64,000 nucleotides of DNA from Dichetophora obliterata. Lineage: Eukaryota > Arthropoda > Insecta > Diptera > Sciomyzidae. The notes under the pieces are model-generated. The model did no database searches. It was given only the letters and a program-made list of their open reading frames with translations, and was not told the origin of the DNA. Where the stretch lies: positions 29,384,319-29,448,318 of the forward strand of contig OY986439.1 of assembly GCA_963920525.1 (NCBI GenBank), written 5' to 3'. This document shows, piece after piece, positions 45,793 through 57,574 of the stretch. The translations under genes were made by a program, and so were the position numbers. Within the stretch, counting starts at the first letter, position 1. Each line of letters opens with the position of its first letter.

Positions 45793-48015
45793 ACTACTTG
45801 ATATACCCGGTGTTACTCGAGAGCCATTTATATAAACATTTTCATATACACTTCTCGATTAAATGTTTTTAAACTCTGGAATAATTAAAAACATACTGAG
45901 TTTTAAGTTTAAGCTACCGTTAAAATTGAACGGACTTTAATCCAAAAAAAGTTTTGGGAAATTTTTGTGGTTGGGGGTTCCATCCCTTGCGGTGAGCTAA
46001 TTGAATTCAAAGAAGGGGTACGAAAAACATATATTAAAAATTCAAATAATTTAAATATTTACTTAATCTTGAAGCTAACAAAATTACCTTTTCAAAAATA
46101 TAAAAATTATGGTGGGATTCATTGGGTTCTTGAGATATGGATATGAACATATAAACAAAAATTGATAATAAAAAATATATTGAACTTTTTATCAAAAAAA
46201 CTCAGTTTTATTTATAGTCTGATATGAAAAAATAGATTTTTAGCTATAACTTTTGAATGGAAGGAGATATTGGGTTAATTTTTTAACATAAACTATTCTT
46301 GAGACTTGAATTTTTTGTAAAAAATATAAAAATAACATTTTGGAAAAAAATAAAAAAAATAATTAAATAAAACATTGTTGTTTTGATGACAAAAGCAGTA
46401 AAATAATTTTTGAGCTTAAGCATAGTACTCTGTTCAGTTTCATGTGAAATTACACTCAAATCTCTATACAAAATATGACAGCTGCGAAGCAAGCGTGGAA
46501 ATTTTCACAACATTTTCGTCAGAGCAGTATTCTGTTCCGCAGCGTGAAATTATCGCAATATGTTGCTGAGAAACATTTTTCACGACAATTTAATTGCACT
46601 GCCCAAGATGTATTTATGAAGGTGACAGAAGTAGGTGACGTCTATCAAAACGGCACCGTAGCAATGTCAAAATTTAAAAAAATCAATATTGCCATATTTT
46701 TAACAAAAATCCAATGAAAAATCCTACGTTTTAATACTTTATCTTATTGGTTTGAGAAAAAAAACGCGTGTTATTTTTATTTTGTAATTTTTTTGTGGAG
46801 TGTGCCAATATTGTGATGGAAAAAAATAGAAAATATGCCGAAAACTGTGCGATATGCCATAGTACTTGGAGCAAGGAAAACATGTTTTTGGAATAAAAAT
46901 ATTAATATATGTATACTAAATAAAAAAAAGGCCACCAATCTACATTGCTTAACTTTATTACTATAAAAACATCTAAAATTTGACTGCTTGTGATGTTCCG
47001 TAACATAATCTTCTCTCCCGACTTCAAAACTCCCACTCAAAGAATTTGTCCCACAAAAAAGAAAATAATAGAAAGTGGCATCACTTGCACAAAAATTTTG
47101 ACATTGTTACGGTGCCGAATTGATAGATGTCACCTACTTCTTCCACCTTCATAAATACATCTTGGCACTGCCTATTTATTTTGAAGTGAAAAGAGAGAGA
47201 TCATATGAAATCTCCCAACATATTCTCTGACTCTCTCTGAGAAACGTTGCCATAGGAATTCCTCGCAACAAACTTTAAGTCAGAAATTTCATGCAACAAA
47301 TAAATAGATGTTGCCAGCGAAATTTCACGCAAACGAACAGAGTACTAGGCTTTAACTGGAAGAATTTTTGCAAATAAATGCTATGTCATATGAAAGGTAG
47401 CCAGATTTGCAATTTTTAATTGATTTCATTTTTACAACAACAACAATTTTTGAGTCATTTTTTGAGTAAAAAGTCAATATTTTGGACCTTTTTTGACATA
47501 ATCATAAAACATACATACACTGACTTAACGGTACAGTTTAAACTATTTTTGTAAAGTGCTTTTATTGAACTATTGTACAACAAAAATTTGAATGAAATAT
47601 ATTAATGGACAGCGAAGATATTTGCATCGAAAGACCAAACTTTGATTTTCGTGTCGTTTTTTTTTTCTCATTCTTAGGTAACGATGTTTTATAAAAAAGT
47701 CGTTAAACTGAAAATTTCTACAATTTTGAAGATATGTGAGTATTTTTGATGTCAAAATAACAAAAAGTTTTAAAAGTTAAATACACAAGAAACTTCGATA
47801 GGAAAAAGTATAATAATAACAAAATTACAGTTATTTTAAAAATTTCGGAGGAGGCGTGGCAAAAGCTAAGTATGTAACGATTTAATCTAGGATACACTTA
47901 ATATGTATACCTAGCTTGAGCGAAATCCGTTGAGCCATTTAGATTTGTATAAAGGCCAAGCAAACAAACAAACAAACAAACAAACAAACATTAAATCAGT
48001 TTTATTACTATAGAT
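45793..48015. repeat. Helentron-like dispersed repeat, copy 2, with nested element
   Basis: Starts ACTTGATATACCCGGTGTTA as in 3726 and ends after GAAATCCGTTGAGCCATTTA, an (CAAA)n run (47961-47990) and TTTTATTACTATAG. A TA-flanked element splits it at 46425. An intact copy would be about 1.3 kb. Confidence 0.6.
46425..47345. mobile_element. TA-flanked TIR element with GTACTCTGTTC ends
   Basis: Ends GTACTCTGTTCAGTTTCATG and, inverted, GTACTCTGTTCGTTTGCGTG, with TA at 46423-46424 and 47346-47347. A second inverted pair lies further inside (AAGATGTATTTATGAAGGTG, GTAGGTGACGTCTATCAA with complements at about 47105-47165). 921 bp, no coding sequence. Confidence 0.8.
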
Positions 48016-48890
48016 TAGTGGTTATCTAAATGAAGCTGCGAAGGAAAATAATGAAGGAAATAATGTTGTACAGTCGGGTGATTTTATTAAAAGCTTACTT
48101 TTTTATATCATGACTGAAAATGCGAAAAGAGTTATTTAGCCCTTTAAATTTTCCATATTTAACTACAATTTATGTGGAGCTCAAGCAACTCCTTCACACT
48201 TAATGCAAATCTAATGTTTTTCTTACAAACGAAGCCGCTTCCAATTGCTAGAAACAACAACAACAACATCAACATCTTTGGCTTTAACAACTCATGTCAC
48301 CTTAATAGCCAGTCTAGGTGTTGGCATAAATTGCATTTATAGCAGTTCAGTTTTGAGCAGAGCAGATTTGGAAATGAGCCGGAATGAAAACTAACCACAT
48401 GGCTATAAAGCAATATGAACAGCAGCAGCAACAAAAACAAATGTAACATAAGTAACAACAGCCATCTCAACAACAGCTAGTAATGACAATTGACATTTAC
48501 ATGATAGTCCAACAAGCAAGCTTAAGCATCCTGGCAAACAATGGCCACCCCGACAAATTCTGTCCGTCAGCCACACATTCAGCTGGTAGAAGCTCAAGAG
48601 TCTGTCCAACTAATAGTTACAACATCGGCGTATGAGTGCTTGAACACATTTGCAACATGATTTTCTAGTGCTGCTTTATTTTTTCTATTTTGTTGTTATT
48701 TCTTTTATAATACCTCACATCATTGTTGCTACTTTCGACAAGACATGTTCTTCTTGTTGTGCTTATGTTGCAATTTCTCAAAAATTTTATATAAAAAAAA
48801 AATTAAAGATGTATGAGGAAATCAGAGATCTGCAACGAATACTTAAAAATAAGTAGTACTCGAGTACTATTCGTTTACAACTTAGTGATT
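48016..48890. other. intron-like, probably unique sequence
   Basis: Less repetitive, with CAACAACAACAACATCAACA (about 48255) and CAGCAGCAGCAACA runs. No coding evidence. It could be ancestral intron of the netrin gene. Confidence 0.4.
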
Positions 48891-48894
48891 CGAA

Positions 48895-50733
48895 TCAGAG
48901 ATCTGCAACGAATCACATGAATCAATGAGCTACTTACTCAAAAATGAGTATGAATAAGTATAAGTAATTTCCAAAGTAGTACTCATATGTGATTGATTCG
49001 AAAAAAAGTGAATCACATTCTTAAATCATGAGCCACTCACTCAAAAATAAGTAGTTTCAAAACTAGTACTCATATGTTAATGATTCGAAAAAAATGAACC
49101 AAATAAGTATAGAATGAATTATATACTTAAGCTTTGAATTATATACTTAAGAAGGCCAAGCTCATTAATGTTTATAAAATAATAAAGTACTTGGAGTATT
49201 CGATTCACATTTTCGAATTTTAAAAAATTTTTGATATTGAGGGTGGACCCAATAAATGTTACTTTTTACTTTAAGTACTTTTTTTTAGTATAAGTACGTT
49301 TTTTGACAGTATATGTTAGGATTTCGAGTCTGATGTGAAAATATAAAAAAATTGTCTGACGCTAGGGTAGACCCTAATTTTTTTTTTGTTTTCCAGTAGT
49401 CTTGCATGTTTTGGTGGTCGCAGATTTAGATTCTTATGCCAAAATTTTAAAAAATTTTTTGACGCTATGGTGGACCCTAAAAATGTTTGTTTTATAGTAT
49501 TAGTACATGTTTTGACAGTATAAAGGGGTCGTTGATTGCGAGTCTGATGCGAAAAAATAAACAAATTTGTTTGCTGTAAAAAATTCTGCTACCACGTTAC
49601 ACTACCAAAACATGTAAAACTAATGAAAAACAAAAAAACTAATTTTAGGGTTTACCCTAGCGTCAAACAAATTTTTTGTATATATTGGCATCAGACTCAA
49701 AATCAGTGACCCCTTTACACTGTCAAAGCCTGTACTAATACTAAAAACGAAAATAATCATTTTAAGGGTCCACCCTAGCGTCAAAAAAAATTTTTTAAAT
49801 TTTTGGTATAAGATTCGAAATCAGCGACCCCCTTATACTGCCAAGACATGTAAAAGTACTTGAAAACAAAAAATTACATTTTTAGGGTCCACCCTAGCAT
49901 CAAACAAATTTTTTTATATTTTCGTGTCAGACTTGTAACAGCGACTCCTTTGTATTGTCAAAACATGTGCTCATACTAAAAAGCAGAAAAAGACATTTTT
50001 AGGGTCCACCCTAGCGTCAAAAAAAAAAATTTTAAATTTTGGTATAAGATTCGAAATCAGTGACCCCCTTATACTGCCAAAACATGTAAAAGTACTGGAA
50101 AACAAAAAAGTTACATTTTTAGGGTCCACCCTAGCATCAAACAAATTTTTTTATATTTTCGTGTCAGACTTGAAACAGCGACTCCTTTATACTGTCAAAA
50201 CATGTCCTCATACTAAAAAAAGAAAAATACATTTTTAGGGTCCACCCTAGCGTCAAAAAAAAATTTTTAATTTTGGTATAAGATTCGAAATCAGTGACCC
50301 CCTTATACTGCCAAAACATGTAAAAGTACTGGAAAAAAATTCAGGGTCCACCCTAGCGTCAGACAATTTTTTCTATATTTTCACATCGGAAAATACGTAC
50401 TGTCAAAAAATGTACTTTTACTAAAAAAACATGTACTTATAGTACAAAGAAACATTTATTGGTTCCACCCTCAATATAAAAAATTATTCTAAATTCGAAA
50501 ATATGAATCGAATACTCTAAGTACTTAATTATTTTATTAATATTACTGAGCTTGACCTAAAACAACTCTAAATTATATGAATATTTATATATAATTAATT
50601 CTATACTTCTTCACTTTTCGAATCAATCACGTATGAGTACTACTTTGGAAACTACTTATTCTTATTCATACTCATTTTTGAGTAAGTGGTTCATTGATTC
50701 AAAAATGTGATTCGTTTCAGATCTTTGGTGGAA
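48895..50733. mobile_element. fold-back element with satellite core
   Basis: Arms TCAGAGATCTGCAACGAATC, ACTCAAAAATGAGTATGAAT and AAGTAGTACTCATATGTGAT at the left match inverted sequences at about 50595-50725. Between them about seven units of about 118 bp (49650-50360) repeat AGGGTCCACCCTAGCGTC, AAGATTCGAAATCAGTGACC and ATACTGCCAAAACATGTA. Three units at 49240-49560 are in the opposite orientation. The core word AGGGTCCACCCT is itself nearly palindromic. No coding sequence. Confidence 0.85.
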
Positions 50734-50739
50734 ATGCAA

Positions 50740-51460
50740 AATCTTCATTCTGGAAATGCAAAATATTTCCGAAAACATAAGAATAATACACGATTTTAAT
50801 TAGGAGCTTTAGGTCAAGTAAGTTATGAAAGAAGGCAACAACAACAACAACAACAACAACTTTATTTATAAAGTCAATCACACAGCAGACTAGACGATCT
50901 GTTTCGGAAGGAGCTACCCGTTCCATCTTCAGTAGTATTGCAATGATTCAGCTGTGACCCACTGTTTAATTCTTATATGATTTGACACATTTTTGAATAA
51001 TCTCATCGAAATCATATTTGACCATTATTTACTTATGACTCGCGTCATTAAATGCAAAAAAAGGGCGGTAAGGGTAAAATTTATTTCTTCTTAGTGCAAA
51101 AGCACTATTTTTTCCCCAAAAAAATAGTCTAAAATAAACCTTAAAGTATGCTAGCAAATACGTGCGCAAGTGAATTATTTGGAATTCGTTTTGATAAAAC
51201 TACTGTTTGTGTAGCAGGCAGTTAAACTGCATTCACTTTGCTAGCAATTTGCCACATTATTTGCTTTTTTAAGTATTTTGTGTTTAAATAGCACAAGCTT
51301 TGAGTTTCTTTTGAATAGTTTGTGAAAAAATTATTTGAATAAAGCGACTTAAAAATAGTTTAATTAAAACAACTACCACATATTGCTTAGAACGAGTAAT
51401 TTTAATGAGTTTTAAACAATTGCCAATGTTTTCAGAAACCCAACCCAAAAAGTAACCAAA
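50740..51460. other. intron-like sequence
   Basis: Contains a (CAA)n run at 50836-50860. No gene recognised. Confidence 0.4.
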
Positions 51461-51779
51461 CACATTAGGGGTATTCACACTGACTTGGATAGTTGGGTAT
51501 GAGTAGATTGAGTACTTTTGGTTATTGCGAGCACCCTAAATTGCGATTGAGTACGTTGTAGAATAGTTTTGGGCTGTGCTGCATATTTGTTTCATCTCCC
51601 CGGTTTGTGTAGATGAGTGAGAGCTGGAAAAGGGTTGCCACCAAATCATTTTTTGTCATTTTATGCGCGAAAAAATTAGGCCATTTATTGGGCGTAAAAA
51701 AGTTATTCTATATACGAGTAATTTTAAACGTGAACTTTGCAGCATCTTATCATTTACTAGTAATCTAAGGTAAAACGTT

Positions 51780-52310
51780 GTCCTGTCACACACCGGCTTA
51801 CTGCCACTGAAGAATTTTCATGCCAATCGGAAAAAAAATTTAAATTTTTTGTATATCTGAACTGGCATAACTGTAGTGCGACTGCGCCCATTTTAAGTTC
51901 AGTTTCCGAAAGTAACTATATGCACTAATTTACCAAATTTTAGTTTGCGTGTTTGGCAAAATTTTCCTAAACTATCTTGTAGGCGAAACAAATCGACCCA
52001 TTTTTAGTACTGTTCTCGAATGTAACCATAAAAACTAAATTATCAAATTTAAGTCTTATACGACCAAAATCGTCTGAAATAAAGTATTTTTATTGATTTG
52101 TGGGATGTAACCATACATACAAACAATGGTTTCAGACAGTAACCAACCAAACAAACTAAATTACCAAATTTTTGTATAATACGCTCAAAACCGTAAGAAA
52201 TATAGCATTTTTATTGATTTTTGGGCGGTAAAAGGGGTTGTGGCTTTTTTTTATTAGCTGATATATTAATTTTATTAACCGAGATATTAACAGATATTCT
52301 TAATTTTTCT
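51780..52310. repeat. dispersed repeat units (TACCAAATTTTAGT...AAATATAGC...TTGATTTTTGGGCGG)
   Basis: Three to four loose units, each with a TTACCAAATTT(T/A)AGT segment, CGACCAAAATCGTCTGAAAT and ATTTTTATTGATTT(G/T)TGGG. The same family occurs at 54830-55080 (same orientation) and 15280-15400 (inverted). Confidence 0.6.
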
Positions 52311-52373
52311 TGCCTTAGGTGTTACCATTCCTGAGATCTTAAGAGACACCGCACGAATGATTTTATGTATATA

Positions 52374-54808
52374 CACCGAAAAAAATGTGCGGAGTTAACC
52401 CAAGTTTTTTCATGAGTCAAAAGAGTTTTTGAGAAGTTAAGAACGTTTTGTCGCCGTTTAACGCAAAATGAATTGCATCAGTATTTTTTTTTTTTGTTAA
52501 TATAAAACTTTTTTGCTTGATACAACTCATTTTCAAAGCTTGGAGTAAATTAAAAGCAGCTTCAAATTAACTCTGCATCTCCTCCGAACATTTGTCCTTT
52601 TAACTCCATTAAAACTTATTGCAACCATCTATGAAGAACGTCTTTGTATTTTAAAGCTGAAACGGAGTTATGTTTAGCACGAAACAAAGTCTGCTTGAGC
52701 AAATATTTCCGTTTGTTTGTTTTAATTTAAATGAAGAGAAAGTACTCAAATATTTTAACAAGCAAATCAAGTGTGCTGTAAGAATTAAGTGTTGCATAAT
52801 GATAAAAAAGGGCCGTTTTTATATCTTATCTTTATCGAAACGAAACTCCTTATGCGGTTATTTGATATAGAGGGTAAAAATTTTCTAGTCTCGCCACGCA
52901 AGCAATGACATTTTTTTTTTGTATGGGACCAATAAAAGGGTGGCAGATAGAATGTAAGTGTGTTTAGAAGAAATGTTAAATAAAAAAACAATAGGACCAG
53001 CTCATATATTTGACCTCCCTAGGGGCTATCGATTTTTTTATATGAACTTAATAGACAATTTCTTCTATTTTTTTGTGTTTTTTGTATCGAGACCCCCAGA
53101 AGGGTGGTAGATAGAGTGCTGGTGTGTTTAGAAGAAATGTTCAATGAAAAAATCAGTAGGACCAGACATTAGACCCTCCAATGGTCATAGATTTTTTTAT
53201 ATTAATTATAATAAACATTGTTTCATTTTGTGTTTTTTGTATCGGGATCCCCAGAAGGGTGGCAGATAGAGAAAAGGTGAGTTCAATAGAAGTGTTAAGG
53301 GGAAAAACTTAATAGGAACAGCTTATATATTGCTCCCTCTAGGGGTTATAGATGTTTTGATATGAATAATGAAAGCCATTTTTTAATTTTTTGTATGGGG
53401 ACTCCCACAATAGATCTTCATAGGTGAATTTTTTCGCGTTGTCTCGAAAATATCAAATCACGGACATATTTCGCATACATCGCAAACCATTAAGACCTGT
53501 ATTACTAAATGAAGCACCAACCAATGACATGAACATATTAAATAAAAAGAATATTTTTTATGAAAATTTTGTATTGTATTTCGTTTGAGATGCTATCTCT
53601 TTCTTTCTCTCCGTTTTTTACAAAAATCTATCTTATTCTTTGTATTAAGAAGTTTCCTTTCTGTACTGTACACACTACTGTAATTTTTTTTTTAACCTGC
53701 GATGTATTTTTTATAGAAAATTTTGGGAAACTAAACAATTTTATGAAATTTGGTATACAACTGTTGTTTTAATAAAAGTCAAGATACATAAATTTTTTTA
53801 AAGGAATTTATGAGTTTTTGGAACATACTAAATTCACATATTACCATATTTTATTAACGAAACTACATTAAACACTAATAAACAAATTTTTAATGCATGT
53901 ATCACGACATTTATGCAACCCTGCTCACTTAACACAAATCGCCTTGAGAATATTCTACCTATTCTTGTACCAAATTTAATTATTCTAGTATCAATATATA
54001 TCGGAATTAAGCATATTAAGCTAAATGCCACATCCATTTTTGCATTAGTATAGGAACACAACTAACTCATCTTTTAAAAAAACTTTCATAAACCTAGCGT
54101 TCACACTGTTGTTAAATCCTCACTACATTTTGCTAAATGCCTAAAAAATATCTTTTGCATCATTCAACGAACAAAACTACAGCAATCAATTGTAAAATCA
54201 ATGCAAATATTTATCCCTTTTTTCAAATAAGTTAAATACAAAAATCCCTTTTTTTAAAAACTCCCTTAAAATCAAAAAATGAAACATCTTTGAAACATAT
54301 TTTGAGAGTTGAGCGCAATTTAAGCTCAAAAGTAAAAAAAAAATTTTGTTTTATAAAAAATGGTAGAGATTCAAAATTGCCAAGTCGTGGATAAGCTGCT
54401 CTGTACGTATGGAGAAGAGGTTCGGCGTTAACCTTGTCTTTAAAATCCCTTGTATTCAATTGAAATAGGAAATAAATAAAAATAATTAACCACAAAAGAA
54501 ATTAAGGGTTCTTTATTTGACTCTTTTGTGGGTGAGTTTGTTTATTTTTAAAGCTTCATGCTACATTTAAATGAGTTGATCCTAGTTTTTTTTGAGTGAA
54601 CTGAAAATTTAAAAATTCTCAATTGCTCAACCTTAAAACAACTCAAAACGGAGTCAGTACGACATTTCGAACAAATCCAATTTTTGCAGTAAATTGAACA
54701 CACAAACGGAGTTAAATATAGTTTTTACAGCTTTGGCAAAATTCCATGCACGAAAAGAGTTAAATTGACCCCGAAAATGACTTTATTTACTCCGCTTTTT
54801 TTTGGGTG
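52374..54808. mobile_element. nested TIR element, TA-flanked, CACC-A(n)-GCGGAG ends
   Basis: Left CACCGAAAAAAATGTGCGGAG-like end, right inverted CACCCAAAAAAAAGCGGAG, with TA outside both. Arms are imperfect. The interior includes a three-unit tandem repeat at about 52915-53410 (GGGTGGCAGATAGA, GTGTTTAGAAGAAATGTT; units about 155-165 bp). Confidence 0.6.
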
Positions 54809-55334
54809 TAGAAGGGCAGTAAAAGTAGGCGTAGCAAAATTTATATATCTAGTGACCACCAATTGGTCTCATAGCAAATATAAACCATGTTTCATTATAA
54901 AAACATGCACAGCTCAGGAATTATAATATCATTGAATTGTCGATAGTAGCCATACGAACTAAATTACAAAATTTTAGTCCAATGCAACCGAATTCGTCTG
55001 AAATATAGCGTATTTATTAATTTATGGGCGGAAATAGGGGGTGTGGCAATATTTTTGTGTATTATTCGAGATATTAGCCTTGACAACAAATATTGTAAAT
55101 TTTATGACCTTTGATAACTGATAATTGAGGTTATTTATTGCCTATTTTTGCAAAAGGTGGTAACACATGGAAAAAGTACTCAATTTGACAAGAAAACAAT
55201 CTACCCAAACAAGTCAGGGGGTCAGCTAGAGTAGATTGGTAGATGGGTACTTGGATAGAATGGCACTTTACAAAAACAAAATGTACGGCATTTGCCAATC
55301 TACCCAACTACCCAAGTCAGTGTGAATACCTCTA

Positions 55335-56233
55335 ATGTATATTTATAATCTTTTGGACATTGTGAAAGACTAATTAAAAGATTGACTGTTTGGTTGTCAA
55401 CTTAGCAAAATCTTCAACAGTTATCTTTAACTTGTATCTTTATCCACTTACAGTGCATTAAATACCCTCCCATGAAAACATTTTATTTTGTGTCAGAATA
55501 AATGCCCATTATTTTAACGCCTTTCATAAAGCTGGAATTGCTCCAGCAATCTTAATAATGCTGTTGATGATTCGCTTTGAAAGCCACTCACTTTGACCCC
55601 CATTAAAATGCCGTCGTTCATCAAAAAAGTTTTAACATTGCGCTGAAAACAAAATCCTGGTCCTTTTACAACAAATGCTTTCAGAAAATATTGCTACTTA
55701 GGCCAATTCAAGTAGACATCATAAGTATAAAAACAAACACGAATATCTATTTGTACATCTGTAACTCGTATCTTTTGGATGGACTGCCAAAATGTATCTG
55801 TTGAGTGCTGTGCCCCTGCTTCTTGCAAGTATTGCGATTTCGCATTGTTTAATGCGAAATTAATGTGAAAAAGTTCAAACGTTAAATTTGTAGTCCCTTC
55901 ACTCTTATGACGTTCGGGTATTTTTACAACCACCACCAACCAGCTATACGCCCCCACCATGTCGCCTTTGCTGCTGGTGTGTTTGTTTTGAAGTTGCACA
56001 TCTTTGCAATACTTGAGTTTGTATCTGATTGGCAATGAAAGCTGAACAAAATCACTTTAAATCGTTGCGCTCAATTGAATCTAGATGCAGCTGAACAAAA
56101 TTAACTTTGTACTTTAATAATATTTCTTATTTTTATTCAATTTTCTGGCTTTACCTTTTGCCGACTGTAATTGATTTAAACTTTAAATTATTTTCCGCTT
56201 ATTTAACGTTTTTTATTTTTATTTTACTTGCAG
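55335..56233. other. intron upstream of the netrin exon
   Basis: Mostly non-repetitive by eye, with a pyrimidine-rich end (TTTTATTTTTATTTTACTTGCAG) forming the 3' splice site at 56231-56233. No other exon recognised. Confidence 0.6.
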
Positions 56234-56383
56234 CTTGCGATTGCCATCCGATTGGTTCATCAGGCAAGACTTGCAACCACACCTCCGGCCAGTGTCCCTG
56301 CAAGGATGGCGTCACTGGATTAACCTGTAATCGCTGTGCACGTGGCTTTCAGCAGAGCCGTTCCCATATTGCACCATGTATCA
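56234..56383 (+). CDS. Net: netrin exon: third laminin-type EGF module
   Basis: This 150-bp exon encodes [20 protein letters not shown], then [20 protein letters not shown] and SRSHIAPCI. That is the last laminin-EGF module of netrins, secreted axon-guidance ligands of DCC/Frazzled and UNC-5 receptors; all eight cysteines of the module are present. It is preceded by TTTTACTTGCAG and followed by GTAAGT (56384). Both exon borders fall after the first base of a codon, so the exon is symmetric (phase 1-1). The laminin N-terminal domain should lie upstream and the NTR domain downstream on plus; neither is in the window. NetA versus NetB cannot be decided. Confidence 0.93.
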
Positions 56384-56730
56384 GTAAGTTTGTGCAGAAT
56401 AAAATGTATTTAATATTTAAGTATACAATATAAATGAGCGAAAATATGATTATTTAAGGCAATGACAAATGTTAAGGGGACATATAATTTTCATTTATTC
56501 CATGTTCGAATTAGTTAAAAAATTTGTAGAAGCAAAAGTTGAGTCAATTTTTAATACTCGTCTTATTGCAACACAACTTTCGAAGAAAAATTAATGCTCT
56601 GCAGTATTTTCGGATATTTGATAAGCGTTAGATAGGATTTGGCATCCAGGACAAATAATCTTATTCCAACTCTCTTTCTTGGATCGATTTTTTTACATAA
56701 GACATAAGTGCGACATATCAGACGTACACA
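56384..56730. other. intron downstream of the netrin exon
   Basis: AT-rich sequence from the 5' splice site GTAAGTTTGTGCAG to the Jockey fragment. Nothing else recognised. Confidence 0.6.
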
Positions 56731-56734
56731 AAAT

Positions 56735-57570
56735 ATTATAAGGTGTGTGCCAAGGTAGTGTTTGGGTCCGATTTTATACACAATATTAACATCAGATATG
56801 CCTGTAGATGACAAAGGTTTAATTGCAACTTATGCTGCCGATACTGCTATACTAGCTTCCAATACATCACCAGGTGACGCATCTGCTATTGTGCAGAGAA
56901 AACTTGATGAATTAGAACGATGGCTACTAAAAGGGGACATTACTGTTAATGCCTCAAAATCGTCATATGCTATCTTTACAACGCGAAAAGGTGATTGCCC
57001 TCAGGTGACTACAAGCGGTACTATAATTCCTGGTTCCAACTGGTTGAAATATCACGGAATGGATTTAGATCGGCACCTCTCTTGCAAGGGATATATAAAA
57101 AATACCAAATGAATTTATTGGCTACTTGTTACTAGACCTGAATTAAACATTGAAAATACAATTCTGTTGTATAAAGCCATTGTAAAACCAGTTTGGACCT
57201 ACGGAGTGCAACTTTGGTGCACTGCTAATAAGTCAAACATAAATATACTACAGCAGTACCAATCTAAGACTCTAAGGATGATACTAAACTCCCCGTGGTT
57301 TGCAAGAAACGATACAATACATACGGAATAAGACATTCTAGCTGTTCAAGAGGAAGTCCGAAAATCTTGCCAAATATATTTTCAAGGAACTCAAAATCAT
57401 GGCAACACACTAGCAATCTGCTTCCTTGATGAAACCAACGAAGCAAGACACCTCAAGCGAATCCATGTTTTAAATTTTCCATTTAAATTATAATTATAGA
57501 GAAGCACTCGTTTGTAAATAATGTCACATGTTAAATATTTGAATTTATTCGTGTTATTATTATTGTTGGG
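56735..57570 (+). pseudogene. Jockey-like retroposon, RT C-terminal fragment
   Basis: Reads GPILYTILTSDMPVDDKGLI, then ATYAADTAILASNTSPGDAS. The catalytic YADD has become YAAD, so the key second Asp position is changed. Next come KLDELERWLLK, ITVNASKSSYAIFTTRKG and WLKYHGMDLDRHLSC. After a stop near 57110 similarity continues (LLYKAIVKPVWTYGVQLWCT, QYQSKTLRMILNSPWF) to a terminal DETNEARHLKRIHVLNFPFK and TAA at 57490-57492. It is truncated at the PQGS motif on the 5' side. Different subfamily from the 5-12 kb Jockey. Confidence 0.85.
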
Positions 57571-57574
57571 ATTT

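Larger units (their letters stand above)
51468..55332. mobile_element. 3.9-kb TIR element with GGGGTATTCACACTGACTTG ends
   Basis: Left GGGGTATTCACACTGACTTG and right, inverted, GAGGTATTCACACTGACTTG; identity extends to about 36 bp with three mismatches. TA borders both sides (51466-51467, 55333-55334). Several near copies of the TACCCAA/AGTAGATTG motif occur just inside both ends. The interior holds other repeats and a nested TIR element; no transposase recognised. Confidence 0.8.

Noticed and set aside
45793..48015. Coding potential of the 80-codon plus frame at 46475
   Set aside because: Lies in an arm of the TA-flanked inverted-repeat element, with no motif.
49240..50360. CRISPR-like regular array
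   Set aside because: Units are contiguous and about 118 bp without unique spacers; this is eukaryotic satellite inside a fold-back.
52670..53772. Short ORFs inside the nested TIR element as a transposase
   Set aside because: No DDE/D or DNA-binding motif; part of the region is a three-unit tandem repeat.
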